Assembly (NCBI GenBank): GCA_003552795.1
Contig: PUOM01000107.1
Location: 1 to 39,381, forward strand
Origin: Halomonas sp.
GTDB taxonomy: Bacteria > Pseudomonadota > Gammaproteobacteria > Pseudomonadales > Halomonadaceae
Length of the DNA: 39,381 nucleotides
Reading direction: 5' to 3'
Positions within the stretch are counted from its first letter, which is position 1; each line of letters starts with the position of its first letter. A model generated the notes under the pieces. That model was not told the origin of the DNA. It did not search any database and saw only the letters and a list, made by a program, of their open reading frames with translations. Positions 7,348 to 15,792 of the stretch are shown here, in pieces. A program made the translations under genes and the position numbers.

Positions 7348-9117
7348 ATGCCCCTGGACGCCTGGATCTCCCTCGCCGTCGTGATCGCCGCCTTCCCGCT
7401 GATGGCCTTCTCGCGGCTCGGACCGGACGTCGTCCTGATGGGGGCGGTGATTCTGCTGCTCACCCTCGGCATCATCGAGCCGTCCCAGGCGCTGGGCGGC
7501 TTCTCCAGCACCGGCCTGTTCACCGTAGCCTTCATGTATATCCTGGTCACCGCCATCCGCCAGACCGGCGGCATCGACCTGATCATTCGCCATGTGCTCG
7601 GCCGGCCTCGCCGCGAAAGCGGTGCGCTGCTGCGTCTGCTGCTGCCGGTGGCCTCGCTGAGCGGCCTGCTCAACAACACCCCAGTGGTGGCCACCTACAT
7701 TCCCGCCGTGCTGAGCTGGAGTCGTCGCCTGAGCGTGCCGGCCCACCGTCTGCTGATGCCGCTCAGCTTCGCCTCCATCCTCGGCGGCACCATCACCCTG
7801 TTCGGTACCAGCACCAATCTGGTGGTCCATGGCCTGCTGGTGGACCGCTCGCCGGAGCTGGCCATGGGGCTCTTCGATCTCGCCTGGGTGGGGGTGCCGG
7901 TGGCCGTGATCGGCCTGCTCTATCTCGTCCTGCTCGCGCCGCGGCTGCTGCCGGCGCGCCGCGGCGCCGCGGCGGCCTTCGAGAACCCCCGGGAGTTCAC
8001 CATCGAGATGGAGGTCGACCCGGCGGGACCGCTGGTCAACCGCAGTGTGGAGGAGGCGGGGCTGCGTCACCTCCAGGAGCTGTTCCTGGTGGAGATCGAG
8101 CGCGACGGCAACGTGGTCAGCGTGGTGGGTCCCGGTGAGCGGCTCAAGGGCGGCGACCGGCTGGTGTTCGCGGGCACCAGCGAAGGGGCGGTGGAGCTGC
8201 AGCAGGTGCGCGGACTGATGCCCTCGCGCCACGGGGAGTCGAGCCTGGAGAAGGACTTCAAGGAGCGCCGCCTGGTGGAGGCGGTGGTCTCCAGCCAGTG
8301 CCAGTTCGTCGGCCAGCGCATCCGCGACGGCCATTTCCGCACCCTCTATGGCGCCGCCGTGCTGGCGGTGTGTCGCGGTGGCGAGCGGGTCGCCGGCAAC
8401 CTCGGCCAGGTGCGCCTGCAGCCCGCCGATGTCCTGCTGCTGGAGGCGCGCCCGCCCTTCATCGAGCGCCACCGCCAGTCCCGGGACTTCCTGCTGATCA
8501 GCCAGCTCAACGGCGCGGCGCGTCCGGTGCACGAGAAGGCCTGGCTGGCCTGGAGCATCCTGGCCGGCGTGGTGGCCCTGGCGAGCCTCGGGGTGATGAG
8601 CATGATGAACGCCGCCATGCTGGGGGCGGGCCTGGCGCTGCTGAGCGGCTGCTGTTCAGTGGGCGACGCCAAGCGCGGCCTGGATACCCAGGTGCTGCTG
8701 ACCATCGCCGCCTCCTTCGGCCTGGGGGCGGCCCTGGAGAGCTCCGGGGCCGCGGCGGCCCTGGCCAGCGGGGCCCTGGGGCTGGCCGACGGCAATCCGC
8801 TGCTGCTGCTGATCGGCGTCTACCTGCTGGTGGCGCTGCTGACCGAGCTGGTCACCAACAACGCCGCCGCGGTGATCACCTTCCCGGTGGTGATGGCCAG
8901 CGCCGAGAGCCTCGGCGTGAGCCCCATGCCCTTCGTGGTGGCGGTGATGTTCGCCGCCTCGGCGAGTTTCCTGACGCCGATCGGCTACCAGACCAATCTG
9001 ATGGTGCACGGGCCCGGCGGCTACCGCTTCGGCGATTTCCTGCGCGTGGGCGGGCTGCTCAACCTGATCGTCGCCGCGGTGGCGCTGACGCTGATTCCCC
9101 TTGTCTGGCCCTTCTGA
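7348..9117 (+). CDS. SLC13/DASS-type carrier with RCK_C domains
   Basis: A 589-residue inner-membrane carrier. The first half of the transport domain (about residues 1-205) contains the hairpin motif NNTPVVATYIPAV and the second half (about 390-589) the matching TNNAAAVITFPVV, as in the divalent anion:Na+ symporter superfamily. Between them lie two RCK_C/TrkA-C-like cytosolic domains (about 210-290 and 295-375), as in SAC1-like and YfbS-type proteins of bacteria. Substrates in this group include sulfate, di- and tricarboxylates; the actual one cannot be read from sequence. No clear ribosome site precedes the ATG. The gene stands alone behind the repeat region, with the esterase 80 bp downstream. 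Confidence 0.88.
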   Translation: MPLDAWISLAVVIAAFPLMAFSRLGPDVVLMGAVILLLTLGIIEPSQALGGFSSTGLFTVAFMYILVTAIRQTGGIDLIIRHVLGRPRRESGALLRLLLPVASLSGLLNNTPVVATYIPAVLSWSRRLSVPAHRLLMPLSFASILGGTITLFGTSTNLVVHGLLVDRSPELAMGLFDLAWVGVPVAVIGLLYLVLLAPRLLPARRGAAAAFENPREFTIEMEVDPAGPLVNRSVEEAGLRHLQELFLVEIERDGNVVSVVGPGERLKGGDRLVFAGTSEGAVELQQVRGLMPSRHGESSLEKDFKERRLVEAVVSSQCQFVGQRIRDGHFRTLYGAAVLAVCRGGERVAGNLGQVRLQPADVLLLEARPPFIERHRQSRDFLLISQLNGAARPVHEKAWLAWSILAGVVALASLGVMSMMNAAMLGAGLALLSGCCSVGDAKRGLDTQVLLTIAASFGLGAALESSGAAAALASGALGLADGNPLLLLIGVYLLVALLTELVTNNAAAVITFPVVMASAESLGVSPMPFVVAVMFAASASFLTPIGYQTNLMVHGPGGYRFGDFLRVGGLLNLIVAAVALTLIPLVWPF

Positions 9118-9123
9118 CGAACC

Positions 9124-9138
9124 GCGGCGTCTCGCCGC
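9124..9138 (+). terminator. Weak hairpin after the SLC13-type gene
   Basis: GCGGCG-TCT-CGCCGC forms a 6-bp stem seven bases after the stop codon. There is no T-run, so termination is uncertain. Confidence 0.3.
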
Positions 9139-9198
9139 CGTCACGGCTTTGCGGTAGGGTGTCGGGTCTGATTTCCCCGACAAACGGAAGCCCAACCC

Positions 9199-9867
9199 AT
9201 GAGCCAACCCGGTGAGCTGATCATCGAACCGAAGGGCGGCAAGCCTGCCGACGCCTGCGTCTTCATTCTGCATGGCCTGGGCGCCGACGGCAGCGACTTC
9301 GAACCGCTGGTGCCGGCGCTCTCGCTGCCGGCCGATGCCAGCGTGCGCTTTATCCTGCCCCATGCGCCGCGTTTGCCGGTGACCATCAACGGCGGCATGG
9401 TGATGCCGGCCTGGTATGACATCCTCGAGATGAACCTGGGGCGCCGCGTCGACGAGCCACAGCTCATGGTCTCCGCCGAGCGCATTCAGGGCCTGGTCCG
9501 CGAGCAGATCGGCCACGGCATCGACAGCCGGCGGATCATCCTGGCCGGCTTCTCCCAGGGCGGGGCGGTGGCCTACCAGGCGGCGCTCTCCTTCGAGCAG
9601 CCGCTGGGCGGCCTGCTGGCCATGTCCACCTACTTCGCCACCGCCGAGTCCATCGAGCGCCACGCGGCCAATCGCGAGCTGCCCGTGGAGGTGCACCACG
9701 GCAGCTTCGATCCGGTGGTGCCCGAGGCGCTGGGCCGTGCCGGCTTCGAGCGGGTCAAGTCGCTGGGCTATCCCGCCCACTATCGCCAGTACCCCATGGC
9801 CCATGCGGTGTGCCCCCAGCAGGTGGGCGATATCGGCCACTGGCTGAGCCAGCGCCTGGCGCGCTGA
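9199..9867 (+). CDS. Carboxylesterase / lysophospholipase-like alpha/beta hydrolase
   Basis: A 222-residue cytosolic serine hydrolase of the phospholipase/carboxylesterase family (Pseudomonas EstB type; eukaryotic relatives are acyl-protein thioesterases). The nucleophile is S119 in GFSQGG, with D171 (GSFDPVVP) and H202 (MAHAV) completing the triad. HGLGADGSDF at 25-34 is the oxyanion-loop motif of the family. It prefers short-chain acyl esters by family precedent; the natural substrate is unknown. It lies between the carrier and trpB with gaps of 81 and 115 bp, so it may be transcribed alone. Confidence 0.92.
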   Translation: MSQPGELIIEPKGGKPADACVFILHGLGADGSDFEPLVPALSLPADASVRFILPHAPRLPVTINGGMVMPAWYDILEMNLGRRVDEPQLMVSAERIQGLVREQIGHGIDSRRIILAGFSQGGAVAYQAALSFEQPLGGLLAMSTYFATAESIERHAANRELPVEVHHGSFDPVVPEALGRAGFERVKSLGYPAHYRQYPMAHAVCPQQVGDIGHWLSQRLAR

Positions 9868-9982
9868 GGGCTCGCTCTGGCCTCTGGCCCGCTGAGGGCT
9901 CTCCCAATGTCGCCTCGACAGGGTCGGGGCGGCTCGGCAAACTGACGGAAAATTATTTCGGCACGCCTTCAGGAAAGAGACA

Positions 9983-11185
9983 ATGAGCACTTCCCCTTTC
10001 GCCAATCTCCCCGATGCCCAGGGCTACTTCGGCCGCTTCGGTGGCCAGCTGATCCCGCCGGCACTCAAGACGGTGATGGACGAGATCGACGCCGCCTACG
10101 AGGAGATCCGCGTTCGCGAGGACTTCCAGCAGGAGCTGGCCAGCCTGTTCGCCGACTACGTCGGCCGACCCAGCCCGATCTTCCACGCCCGGCGCCTCTC
10201 CGCGAAGCTGGGCGGTGCTCAGATTCACCTCAAGCGCGAGGACCTCAATCACACCGGCGCCCACAAGATCAACCACTGCCTGGGCGAGGCGCTGCTGGCC
10301 AAGTTCATGGGCAAGACCAAGGTGATCGCCGAGACCGGTGCCGGCCAGCACGGCGTGGCGCTGGCCACCGCCTGCGCCCTGGTGGGAATTCCCTGCGAGA
10401 TTCACATGGGCCAGGTGGATATCGAGAAGGAGCACCCCAACGTCACCAGGATGAAGATCCTGGGCTGCAAGCTGGTCCCGGTGACCCGCGGCACCGCAAC
10501 CCTCAAGGACGCCGTGGACAGCGCCTTCGAGGAGTACCTCAAGGATCCGCAGCATTTCATCTACGCCATCGGCTCGGTGGTGGGGCCGCACCCCTTCCCG
10601 AAGATGGTCCGCGACTTCCAGTCGGTCATCGGCCGCGAGTCCCGCGAGCAGTTCCTGGCGCGTCACGGTCGCCTGCCCGACCACGTCACCGCCTGCGTGG
10701 GCGGCGGCTCCAACGCCATCGGCATGTTCACCGCCTTCCTCGAGGACGAGGCGGTGCATCTGGTGGGCGTGGAGCCCGCCGGCGAGGGCCTCGACACCCA
10801 GCGCCATTCGGCCACCCTGACCCTGGGCAAGCCGGGGGAGATCCACGGCATGGCCTGCTATGTGCTGGAGGACGAGGCCGGCAACCCCATGCCGGTGCAC
10901 TCCATCGCCTCGGGCCTCGACTACCCGGGCGTCGGCCCCCAGCACAGCTACCTCAAGGAGCTGGGCCGGGTCGACTACCAGAGCGTCAGCGATGCCGAGT
11001 GCCTGGACGCCTTCCTGACCCTCTCCCGGGTCGAGGGGATCATTCCGGCACTGGAGAGTGCCCACGCCGTGGCCTGGGCCATGCGCGAGGCGCCCGGGCT
11101 GCCGAAGGATCAGCATATCCTGGTCAACCTCTCCGGGCGCGGCGACAAGGACGCCGACTACGTGGCGGACAAGCTCGGGCTGTGA
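9983..11185 (+). CDS. trpB: Tryptophan synthase beta chain, stand-alone
   Basis: A 400-residue PLP enzyme that joins indole and serine to make tryptophan. The PLP lysine is K95 (GAHKIN), the catalytic acid E117 (ETGAGQHG), and the phosphate loop GGGSNAIG lies at 240-247; the [11 protein letters not shown] and LSGRGDKD segments are intact. These are TrpB1-type features. No trpA or trpF is adjacent, whereas trpFBA is the normal gammaproteobacterial order. The region matching the TrpA-contacting COMM domain (about 110-195) departs from the enteric sequence, for example [19 protein letters not shown]. It may be a second, TrpA-independent TrpB, or the only copy with trpA elsewhere. GGAAAGAGA precedes the start. 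Confidence 0.9.
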   Translation: MSTSPFANLPDAQGYFGRFGGQLIPPALKTVMDEIDAAYEEIRVREDFQQELASLFADYVGRPSPIFHARRLSAKLGGAQIHLKREDLNHTGAHKINHCLGEALLAKFMGKTKVIAETGAGQHGVALATACALVGIPCEIHMGQVDIEKEHPNVTRMKILGCKLVPVTRGTATLKDAVDSAFEEYLKDPQHFIYAIGSVVGPHPFPKMVRDFQSVIGRESREQFLARHGRLPDHVTACVGGGSNAIGMFTAFLEDEAVHLVGVEPAGEGLDTQRHSATLTLGKPGEIHGMACYVLEDEAGNPMPVHSIASGLDYPGVGPQHSYLKELGRVDYQSVSDAECLDAFLTLSRVEGIIPALESAHAVAWAMREAPGLPKDQHILVNLSGRGDKDADYVADKLGL

Positions 11186-11281
11186 GCCCGGGTGGTGCCC
11201 GGCAAGCGATTCTAGGGTAGGGTGGTAGCCGGCCCCGGAGGGGCTTCTTTCACTGGACGCAGGGAGTGTCGTGGCTTGAGC

Positions 11282-12142
11282 ATGGAGAGAGTCAGGCGGG
11301 CATGGCAGCGCTGGTGGGACGGAGCTGAGGAGGTCACCCCCGACCTCGGCGACCTGCTGCTGGCGTGCTACCCGGGAGCGGTCATGCTGCTCGACGAGCA
11401 GGGGGTGGTGCTGCAGGTCAATCCGGAGTTCGAGCGGCATGCCGGCCACCCTCCCGATGCCATCCTCGGCCGCCGGGTCGTGACCCTGGATGCCGACCCC
11501 CTCCACGGCGGCTTCACCCCCGCCCTGGAGCACTGCCTCACCACCCGCCAGCCCTGGCAGGGGGTGCTGCTCTGCCGGCGCGCCGACGACGCCCTCTGCC
11601 ACCAGACCACCCTGATCCAGCCCCTGGAGGCGCCGCCGGGCGGCCCGCTGCGGCTGCTGGTCATCCAGTACGACGTCACCGGCATGCGCCGGCGAGAGCT
11701 CCACGATCGCCAGCTGCTGGCCCGTCTCGGTGATACCGTCGCGCGCCTGCCCGGGGCGGTATTCCGCCTGCGCCAGACCGCGACGGGCCGCCTGGAGCTG
11801 CTCTACGCGAGCGAGGGTCTCGTGGCGCTGGCGGGGCTGACGCCAGAGCAGGCGATGAACGATATCGAGCGGCTGTTCGGCCTGATCGTGCCGGAGGATC
11901 GCCAGCGGCTCGAGACCTCCCTGGCGCGGTCGGCCCAGAGCCTGGTGCCCTGCCAGCTGCCGCTGCGTCTCGACCTGCCGAACGGCCTGCTCCATCTGGA
12001 GGCGCGCGCCCGGCCGCAGCGCCGCCGCGACGGCAGCACCCTGTGGGATGGCCTGCTGGTCGAGGCCATGGCGGACCATCGCGATCGGGTCGGCGGGCCC
12101 GGCGAGGGGCCGCCGGCTGCCCGCGATGCTGACCCAGCGTGA
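11282..12142 (+). CDS. PAS-domain protein without an output domain
   Basis: A 286-residue soluble protein with two PAS-like modules, about residues 20-135 (PGAVMLLDEQGVVLQVN then GRRVVTLD) and 140-265 (LGDTVARLPGAVFRL, then VPEDRQRLETSL). No kinase, GGDEF, EAL, helix-turn-helix or phosphatase domain follows; the protein ends in a short charged Gly/Pro-rich tail. The ATG at 11282 has no close ribosome site; a TTG two codons earlier lies nine bases after AGGGAG and may be the true start. The stop lies only 46 bp before the first gene of the membrane operon, on the same strand, so it could sense a ligand or redox state for that system. That link is inference. Confidence 0.7.
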   Translation: MERVRRAWQRWWDGAEEVTPDLGDLLLACYPGAVMLLDEQGVVLQVNPEFERHAGHPPDAILGRRVVTLDADPLHGGFTPALEHCLTTRQPWQGVLLCRRADDALCHQTTLIQPLEAPPGGPLRLLVIQYDVTGMRRRELHDRQLLARLGDTVARLPGAVFRLRQTATGRLELLYASEGLVALAGLTPEQAMNDIERLFGLIVPEDRQRLETSLARSAQSLVPCQLPLRLDLPNGLLHLEARARPQRRRDGSTLWDGLLVEAMADHRDRVGGPGEGPPAARDADPA

Positions 12143-12188
12143 GGGGGCGGCCTGGCAATCGCGCCGCGAAGGGGGCAGGATTCTGGTC

Positions 12189-12845
12189 ATGACATCTATT
12201 GCTCTGATTCTGCTGGCGCTTTTCTGCCTGCTCGACCGCTATCTGCGCCGCGCCTGCGTGGTGTTCATCGCCTTCGCCCTGGTGATGTCGTTCGCCTGGT
12301 GGCGGCTGGGCGCCCCCTGGCTGGCCGCCGCCGAGCTGCTGCTGGGGGCGCTGCTCACCGGGGGCGTCCTGCTCCACGCGCTGGGCCGGGCGGGCGATGT
12401 GCCCCGCCTGCCCCAGCGGGATGCCCCGACGCGGCGCGGTGCCCAGGCCCCGTTGCGCTGGCTAGCGGCCCTGGCCTGGCTGGGCCTTACCGCCCTGGCC
12501 ATGGCGGCGCTCTTCGGCACCGAGCGCTTGATCCTGGCGGCAGGGCGGCTGCCGGAGGGGGGCATGATCTCCCTGGTGCTCTCCGGGCTGCTGGTCATGG
12601 CGCTGGGGCTCTGGGCCTTCGCCCACTATCGCCATCTGCTGCGCCGGCTGCTGGCCTTCAACGTGCTCGGGTCCGGCGTCTTTCTGCTGCTGGCCGGACT
12701 GGCGGGGACCGCGCCCGAGGTCCAGGGGCTGATCCTGGTGGGTCTGGTGGTGGCGCTGGTCGGCTCGGTGCTGGGGGTGCTGCTGCTGCGCCGTCTGCAC
12801 GCCCTGGAGGGCAGCGTGACCCTCGAGTCCGAGGGCGGTCCATGA
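12189..12845 (+). CDS. Fused MbhD (DUF4040)-NuoK/MnhC-like membrane subunit
   Basis: A 218-residue membrane protein that combines two small subunits of Mrp/Mbh/complex I-type machines. Residues 1-67 match MbhD/DUF4040, with the GAPWLAAAELLLGALLTG motif and its conserved glutamate at E49. A Pro/Arg-rich linker and an extra helix (about 68-120) follow. Residues 125-205 look like MnhC/NuoK: a NVLGSGVFLLLAG helix, then APEVQGLILVGLVVAL, equivalent to the DPLPQALVLTAIVI region of MnhC. The glutamate of NuoK helix 2 is not obvious. The stop overlaps the next start (ATGA at 12842). In Mrp systems these two parts are separate (the MbhD part belongs to MrpA). ATG 12189 is chosen because GGGGG precedes it and the hydrophobic part starts there. 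Confidence 0.78.
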   Translation: MTSIALILLALFCLLDRYLRRACVVFIAFALVMSFAWWRLGAPWLAAAELLLGALLTGGVLLHALGRAGDVPRLPQRDAPTRRGAQAPLRWLAALAWLGLTALAMAALFGTERLILAAGRLPEGGMISLVLSGLLVMALGLWAFAHYRHLLRRLLAFNVLGSGVFLLLAGLAGTAPEVQGLILVGLVVALVGSVLGVLLLRRLHALEGSVTLESEGGP

Positions 12846-14290
12846 GTGCAGCCATGACCCCGCTGCTGTGGCTGGCGCTGGTGGCCCCGCTGCCGCTGGG
12901 CCTGCTGGCCCTCTGGAAACCGCCGTACCGCATGCGTGACGTGGTGATCGCCGCCGGGGGGCTGCCGCTGGTGACCCTCTGGCTGCTGTCCCGGGCGGGG
13001 GAGGGGGCGCTGCAGGGCAGCCTGGCGCTGGGCGGGCTCTCGCTGCACTGGCGGCTGGACGCCCTGGCGGCGCTGCTGCTGCTGCTGACCCAGCTGGTAC
13101 TGCTGGCCAGCGCGGCCTACGCCGTGGGGCATCGTCGCGCGGCGCTCTCCGGCGATGCCTCCCATGCTCGCTTCTGGCCGCTGCTGGGCGGCCTGGCGGT
13201 CGCCCTGGGGGTGATCTGGGTGGCCGCCGACCTGCTGCTGCTCTACGCCGGGCTGGAGCTGATGGGGCTCTGCGCGGTGGGCATGATGCTGCTGCCCGGC
13301 AAGGCCGAGGCGATACGCGCCGGCCTGCGCTACCTGCTCTACGCCCTGGTGGGGTCGCTGGCCTGGCTGCTGGGGGTGGCGCTGCTGCTGGGGGCCTGGG
13401 GCACCCTGGAGCTGAGCGCTCTGGCCGCGGTGGCCGAGCCCGACATCACCACGCGCATCGGCATGGCGCTGCTGGCCGGGGGGCTGCTGCTCAAGGCGGC
13501 GATCTTCCCGCTGCATGGCTGGCTGGCGCCGGTCCATGCCAGCGCCTGGACCCCGGTCAGCGCCGTGCACGGTGCTCTGGTGGTCAAGGCCTCGTTCTTC
13601 ATCCTGATCATCCTGTGGCGACTGCTGCTGCCCGAGGCGGTGGCCGCGGCCTGGGCGCTGGGGCTGCTGGGTGCCGCGGCGGTGCTGTGGGGTGGGCTCA
13701 AGGCATGGCGCGCCGATTCGCTCAAGCAGGTGGTGGCCTGGTCCACGGTGGGCCAGCTCGGCTACCTGATGCTGGCCTTTCCGCTGCTGGCCGGCGCCGC
13801 GGCGCCGGTGGCCGCCATGGCCTGGCAGTCCACCTGGCTGCAGCTGGCCGGCCACGCCCTGGCCAAGGCGGCGATGTTCATGGCCGCCGGCAACCTGATG
13901 TTCTCCACCGGCGCCAGCCGCCTGGCCGACCTGGCCGGCACCAGCCGCCGGCTGCCGCTGTCGCTGATGACCTTCGGTATCGCGGCGGTGACCCTGATGG
14001 GGCTGCCGCCCAGCGCCGGCTTTACCGCCAAGTGGCTGCTGCTGCAGGCCTCCCTGGCGTCGGGGCAGTGGCTCTGGGCCGCGGTCCTGGTGCTCGGCAC
14101 CCTGCTCACCGCCGCCTATGTGTTTCGCATGCTGCGCTGCTCCTTCGTGGAGGAGGCGCCGCGCCATGAGTTTCAGCCGCTGCCCCGAGGCATGGATCTG
14201 ACGCCACTGCTGCTGGCGCTGGCCGCCATCGGGCTGGGTCTGGTGGCGGAGTGGCCGCTGTCGCTGCTGCGTCAGGGAGGGGTGCCATGA
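12842..14290 (+). CDS. Complex I/MrpD-like proton-conducting membrane subunit 1
   Basis: A 482-residue antiporter-like subunit of the NuoL/M/N-MrpA/D family with about 14 predicted helices. It keeps the residues needed for ion translocation: E139 of helix 5 (LYAGLELMGL), K218 of the broken helix 7 (LKAAIFPLHGW), K249 on the following helix, the STVGQLGYL loop and a HALAKAAMF helix. It starts by a 4-base ATGA overlap with the fusion gene and ends by another with the next subunit, so translation is probably coupled. Proton or Na+ movement across the inner membrane is the family function. It could also be annotated as hydrogenase-4 or NADH dehydrogenase, but no hydrophilic redox subunits are present. 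Confidence 0.82.
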   Translation: MSAAMTPLLWLALVAPLPLGLLALWKPPYRMRDVVIAAGGLPLVTLWLLSRAGEGALQGSLALGGLSLHWRLDALAALLLLLTQLVLLASAAYAVGHRRAALSGDASHARFWPLLGGLAVALGVIWVAADLLLLYAGLELMGLCAVGMMLLPGKAEAIRAGLRYLLYALVGSLAWLLGVALLLGAWGTLELSALAAVAEPDITTRIGMALLAGGLLLKAAIFPLHGWLAPVHASAWTPVSAVHGALVVKASFFILIILWRLLLPEAVAAAWALGLLGAAAVLWGGLKAWRADSLKQVVAWSTVGQLGYLMLAFPLLAGAAAPVAAMAWQSTWLQLAGHALAKAAMFMAAGNLMFSTGASRLADLAGTSRRLPLSLMTFGIAAVTLMGLPPSAGFTAKWLLLQASLASGQWLWAAVLVLGTLLTAAYVFRMLRCSFVEEAPRHEFQPLPRGMDLTPLLLALAAIGLGLVAEWPLSLLRQGGVP

Positions 14291-15792
14291 GCGCAGCCTT
14301 CTTCCCGGTCGCGACCCTGGCCACCTCGCTGCTGGCGGCGGCGATCATCTTCCTGCTGCCGGAGGGCGCCTTCCGGGCTCGCACCGGCCTCAACCTGGCC
14401 GCGGCGGTGCTCAAGATCGGCCTGGTGGCGTGGATGGTGCGCGGGCTCAGCCAGGGGCACTCCTACGCGGTGGAGTTCCCGGTGCTGGAGGGGCTGGCCT
14501 TCGTGCTGCGTGCCGATGCGCTGGGCATCATGTTCGCCGGGCTCTCCTCGCTGCTGTGGCTGTTCACCACCGTCTACGCCATCGGCTACCTGGAGGACTC
14601 GCCCAATCGGCGCCGCTTCTTCGGCTTCTTCAGCCTCTGCGTGGCCAGCACCCTGGGGATCAGCCTGGCCGGCAACCTCTTCACCTTTCTGATCTTCTAT
14701 GAGCTGCTGACCCTCTCCACCTACCCCCTGGTGGCCCACCGGGGCAATCCCAAGGCGCTGGCCGCGGCCACCCTCTATCTGCGCTTCACCCTCACCGCCG
14801 GTCTGGTGCTGATGCTCGGCATGGTGGCGCTGCACGCCCTGGCCGGGGATATCCGCTTCGGCCAGCGGGAGGTGCTCGCCGAGTTCGGCGCCGAGCAGCG
14901 CGGCACCCTGATCGCCATCTTCTGGGTGCTGATTGCCGGCCTCGGGGTCAAGGCGGCCCTGGTGCCGCTGCACGGCTGGCTGCCTCGCGCCATGGTGGCG
15001 CCGGCGCCGGTCAGCGCCCTGCTCCACGCGGTGGCGGTGGTCAAGGCCGGGGCCTTCGGCATCGTGCGCCTGGTCTATGACGTCTACGGTGCCGAGCTCA
15101 GCCAGGCGCTGGGGCTGCTCACCGGGCTTGCCATCGTCGCCAGCGTGACCATCCTCTATGCCTCGCTGCGTGCCCTGGCACAGGTGGAGCTCAAGCGACG
15201 GCTGGCCTTCTCCACGGTCAGCCAGGTGAGCTATATCGTGCTCGGCATCGGGCTGTTCGGGCCACTCGGCACCATCGCCGCACTCTCCCATCTGCTGCAC
15301 CAGGGCATGATGAAGATCACCCTGTTCTTCTGCGCCGGCAACTATGCCGAGGAGCTGGGTATCCACCGCATCGACGAGCTCGACGGAGCGGGGCGGCGCA
15401 TGCCGCTGACCAGCCTGGCCTTCAGCGTGGGGGCGCTGGGCATGATCGGCCTGCCGCCGCTGGTGGGCTTTCTCAGCAAGTGGTACCTGGGCACCGGGGC
15501 GGTGCAGGCGGGCATGCCCTGGGTGATCGCGGTGCTGGTGGCCAGCAGCCTGCTCAACGCCGCCTATTTCCTGCCGATCCTCTACCGGCTGTGGTTCTGT
15601 CCCGGTCCCGACCACGGCGTTGGCGAGTGGCCCGCGGAGCGCCACCTCGGCCGCTTCGAGACCAGCAGCTGGCTGCTGGTGCCGGCGCTGGCCACGGCAC
15701 TGTTCAGCGTGCTGGCAGGTCTGTTCGCCGGGTTGCCCTACAGCCCGCTGGAGTGGGCGACCCGGGTCGCCAACCTGGAGTACCTGCCATGA
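14287..15792 (+). CDS. Complex I/MrpD-like proton-conducting membrane subunit 2
   Basis: A 501-residue protein of the same family, the closest of the three to MnhD/HyfB-type subunits. Key residues are E139 (LIFYELLTLSTYPLV), K222 (GVKAALVPLHGWLP) and K253 (AVVKAGAFG), the STVSQVSYI loop, HQGMMKITLFF and GFLSKWYL. It overlaps both neighbours by ATGA. The ATG at 14287 is used, not the in-frame ATG twelve codons upstream, because the overlap and the start of the first helix agree. Being complete in all charged residues of the ion path, it should be a working channel or antiporter module. Confidence 0.83.
   Translation: MSAAFFPVATLATSLLAAAIIFLLPEGAFRARTGLNLAAAVLKIGLVAWMVRGLSQGHSYAVEFPVLEGLAFVLRADALGIMFAGLSSLLWLFTTVYAIGYLEDSPNRRRFFGFFSLCVASTLGISLAGNLFTFLIFYELLTLSTYPLVAHRGNPKALAAATLYLRFTLTAGLVLMLGMVALHALAGDIRFGQREVLAEFGAEQRGTLIAIFWVLIAGLGVKAALVPLHGWLPRAMVAPAPVSALLHAVAVVKAGAFGIVRLVYDVYGAELSQALGLLTGLAIVASVTILYASLRALAQVELKRRLAFSTVSQVSYIVLGIGLFGPLGTIAALSHLLHQGMMKITLFFCAGNYAEELGIHRIDELDGAGRRMPLTSLAFSVGALGMIGLPPLVGFLSKWYLGTGAVQAGMPWVIAVLVASSLLNAAYFLPILYRLWFCPGPDHGVGEWPAERHLGRFETSSWLLVPALATALFSVLAGLFAGLPYSPLEWATRVANLEYLP

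Noticed and set aside
9953-12190. Very long minus-strand open frame (745 codons) across trpB and the PAS gene
   Set aside because: It spans two real plus-strand genes and has no recognisable domain; such frames are common at this GC content.
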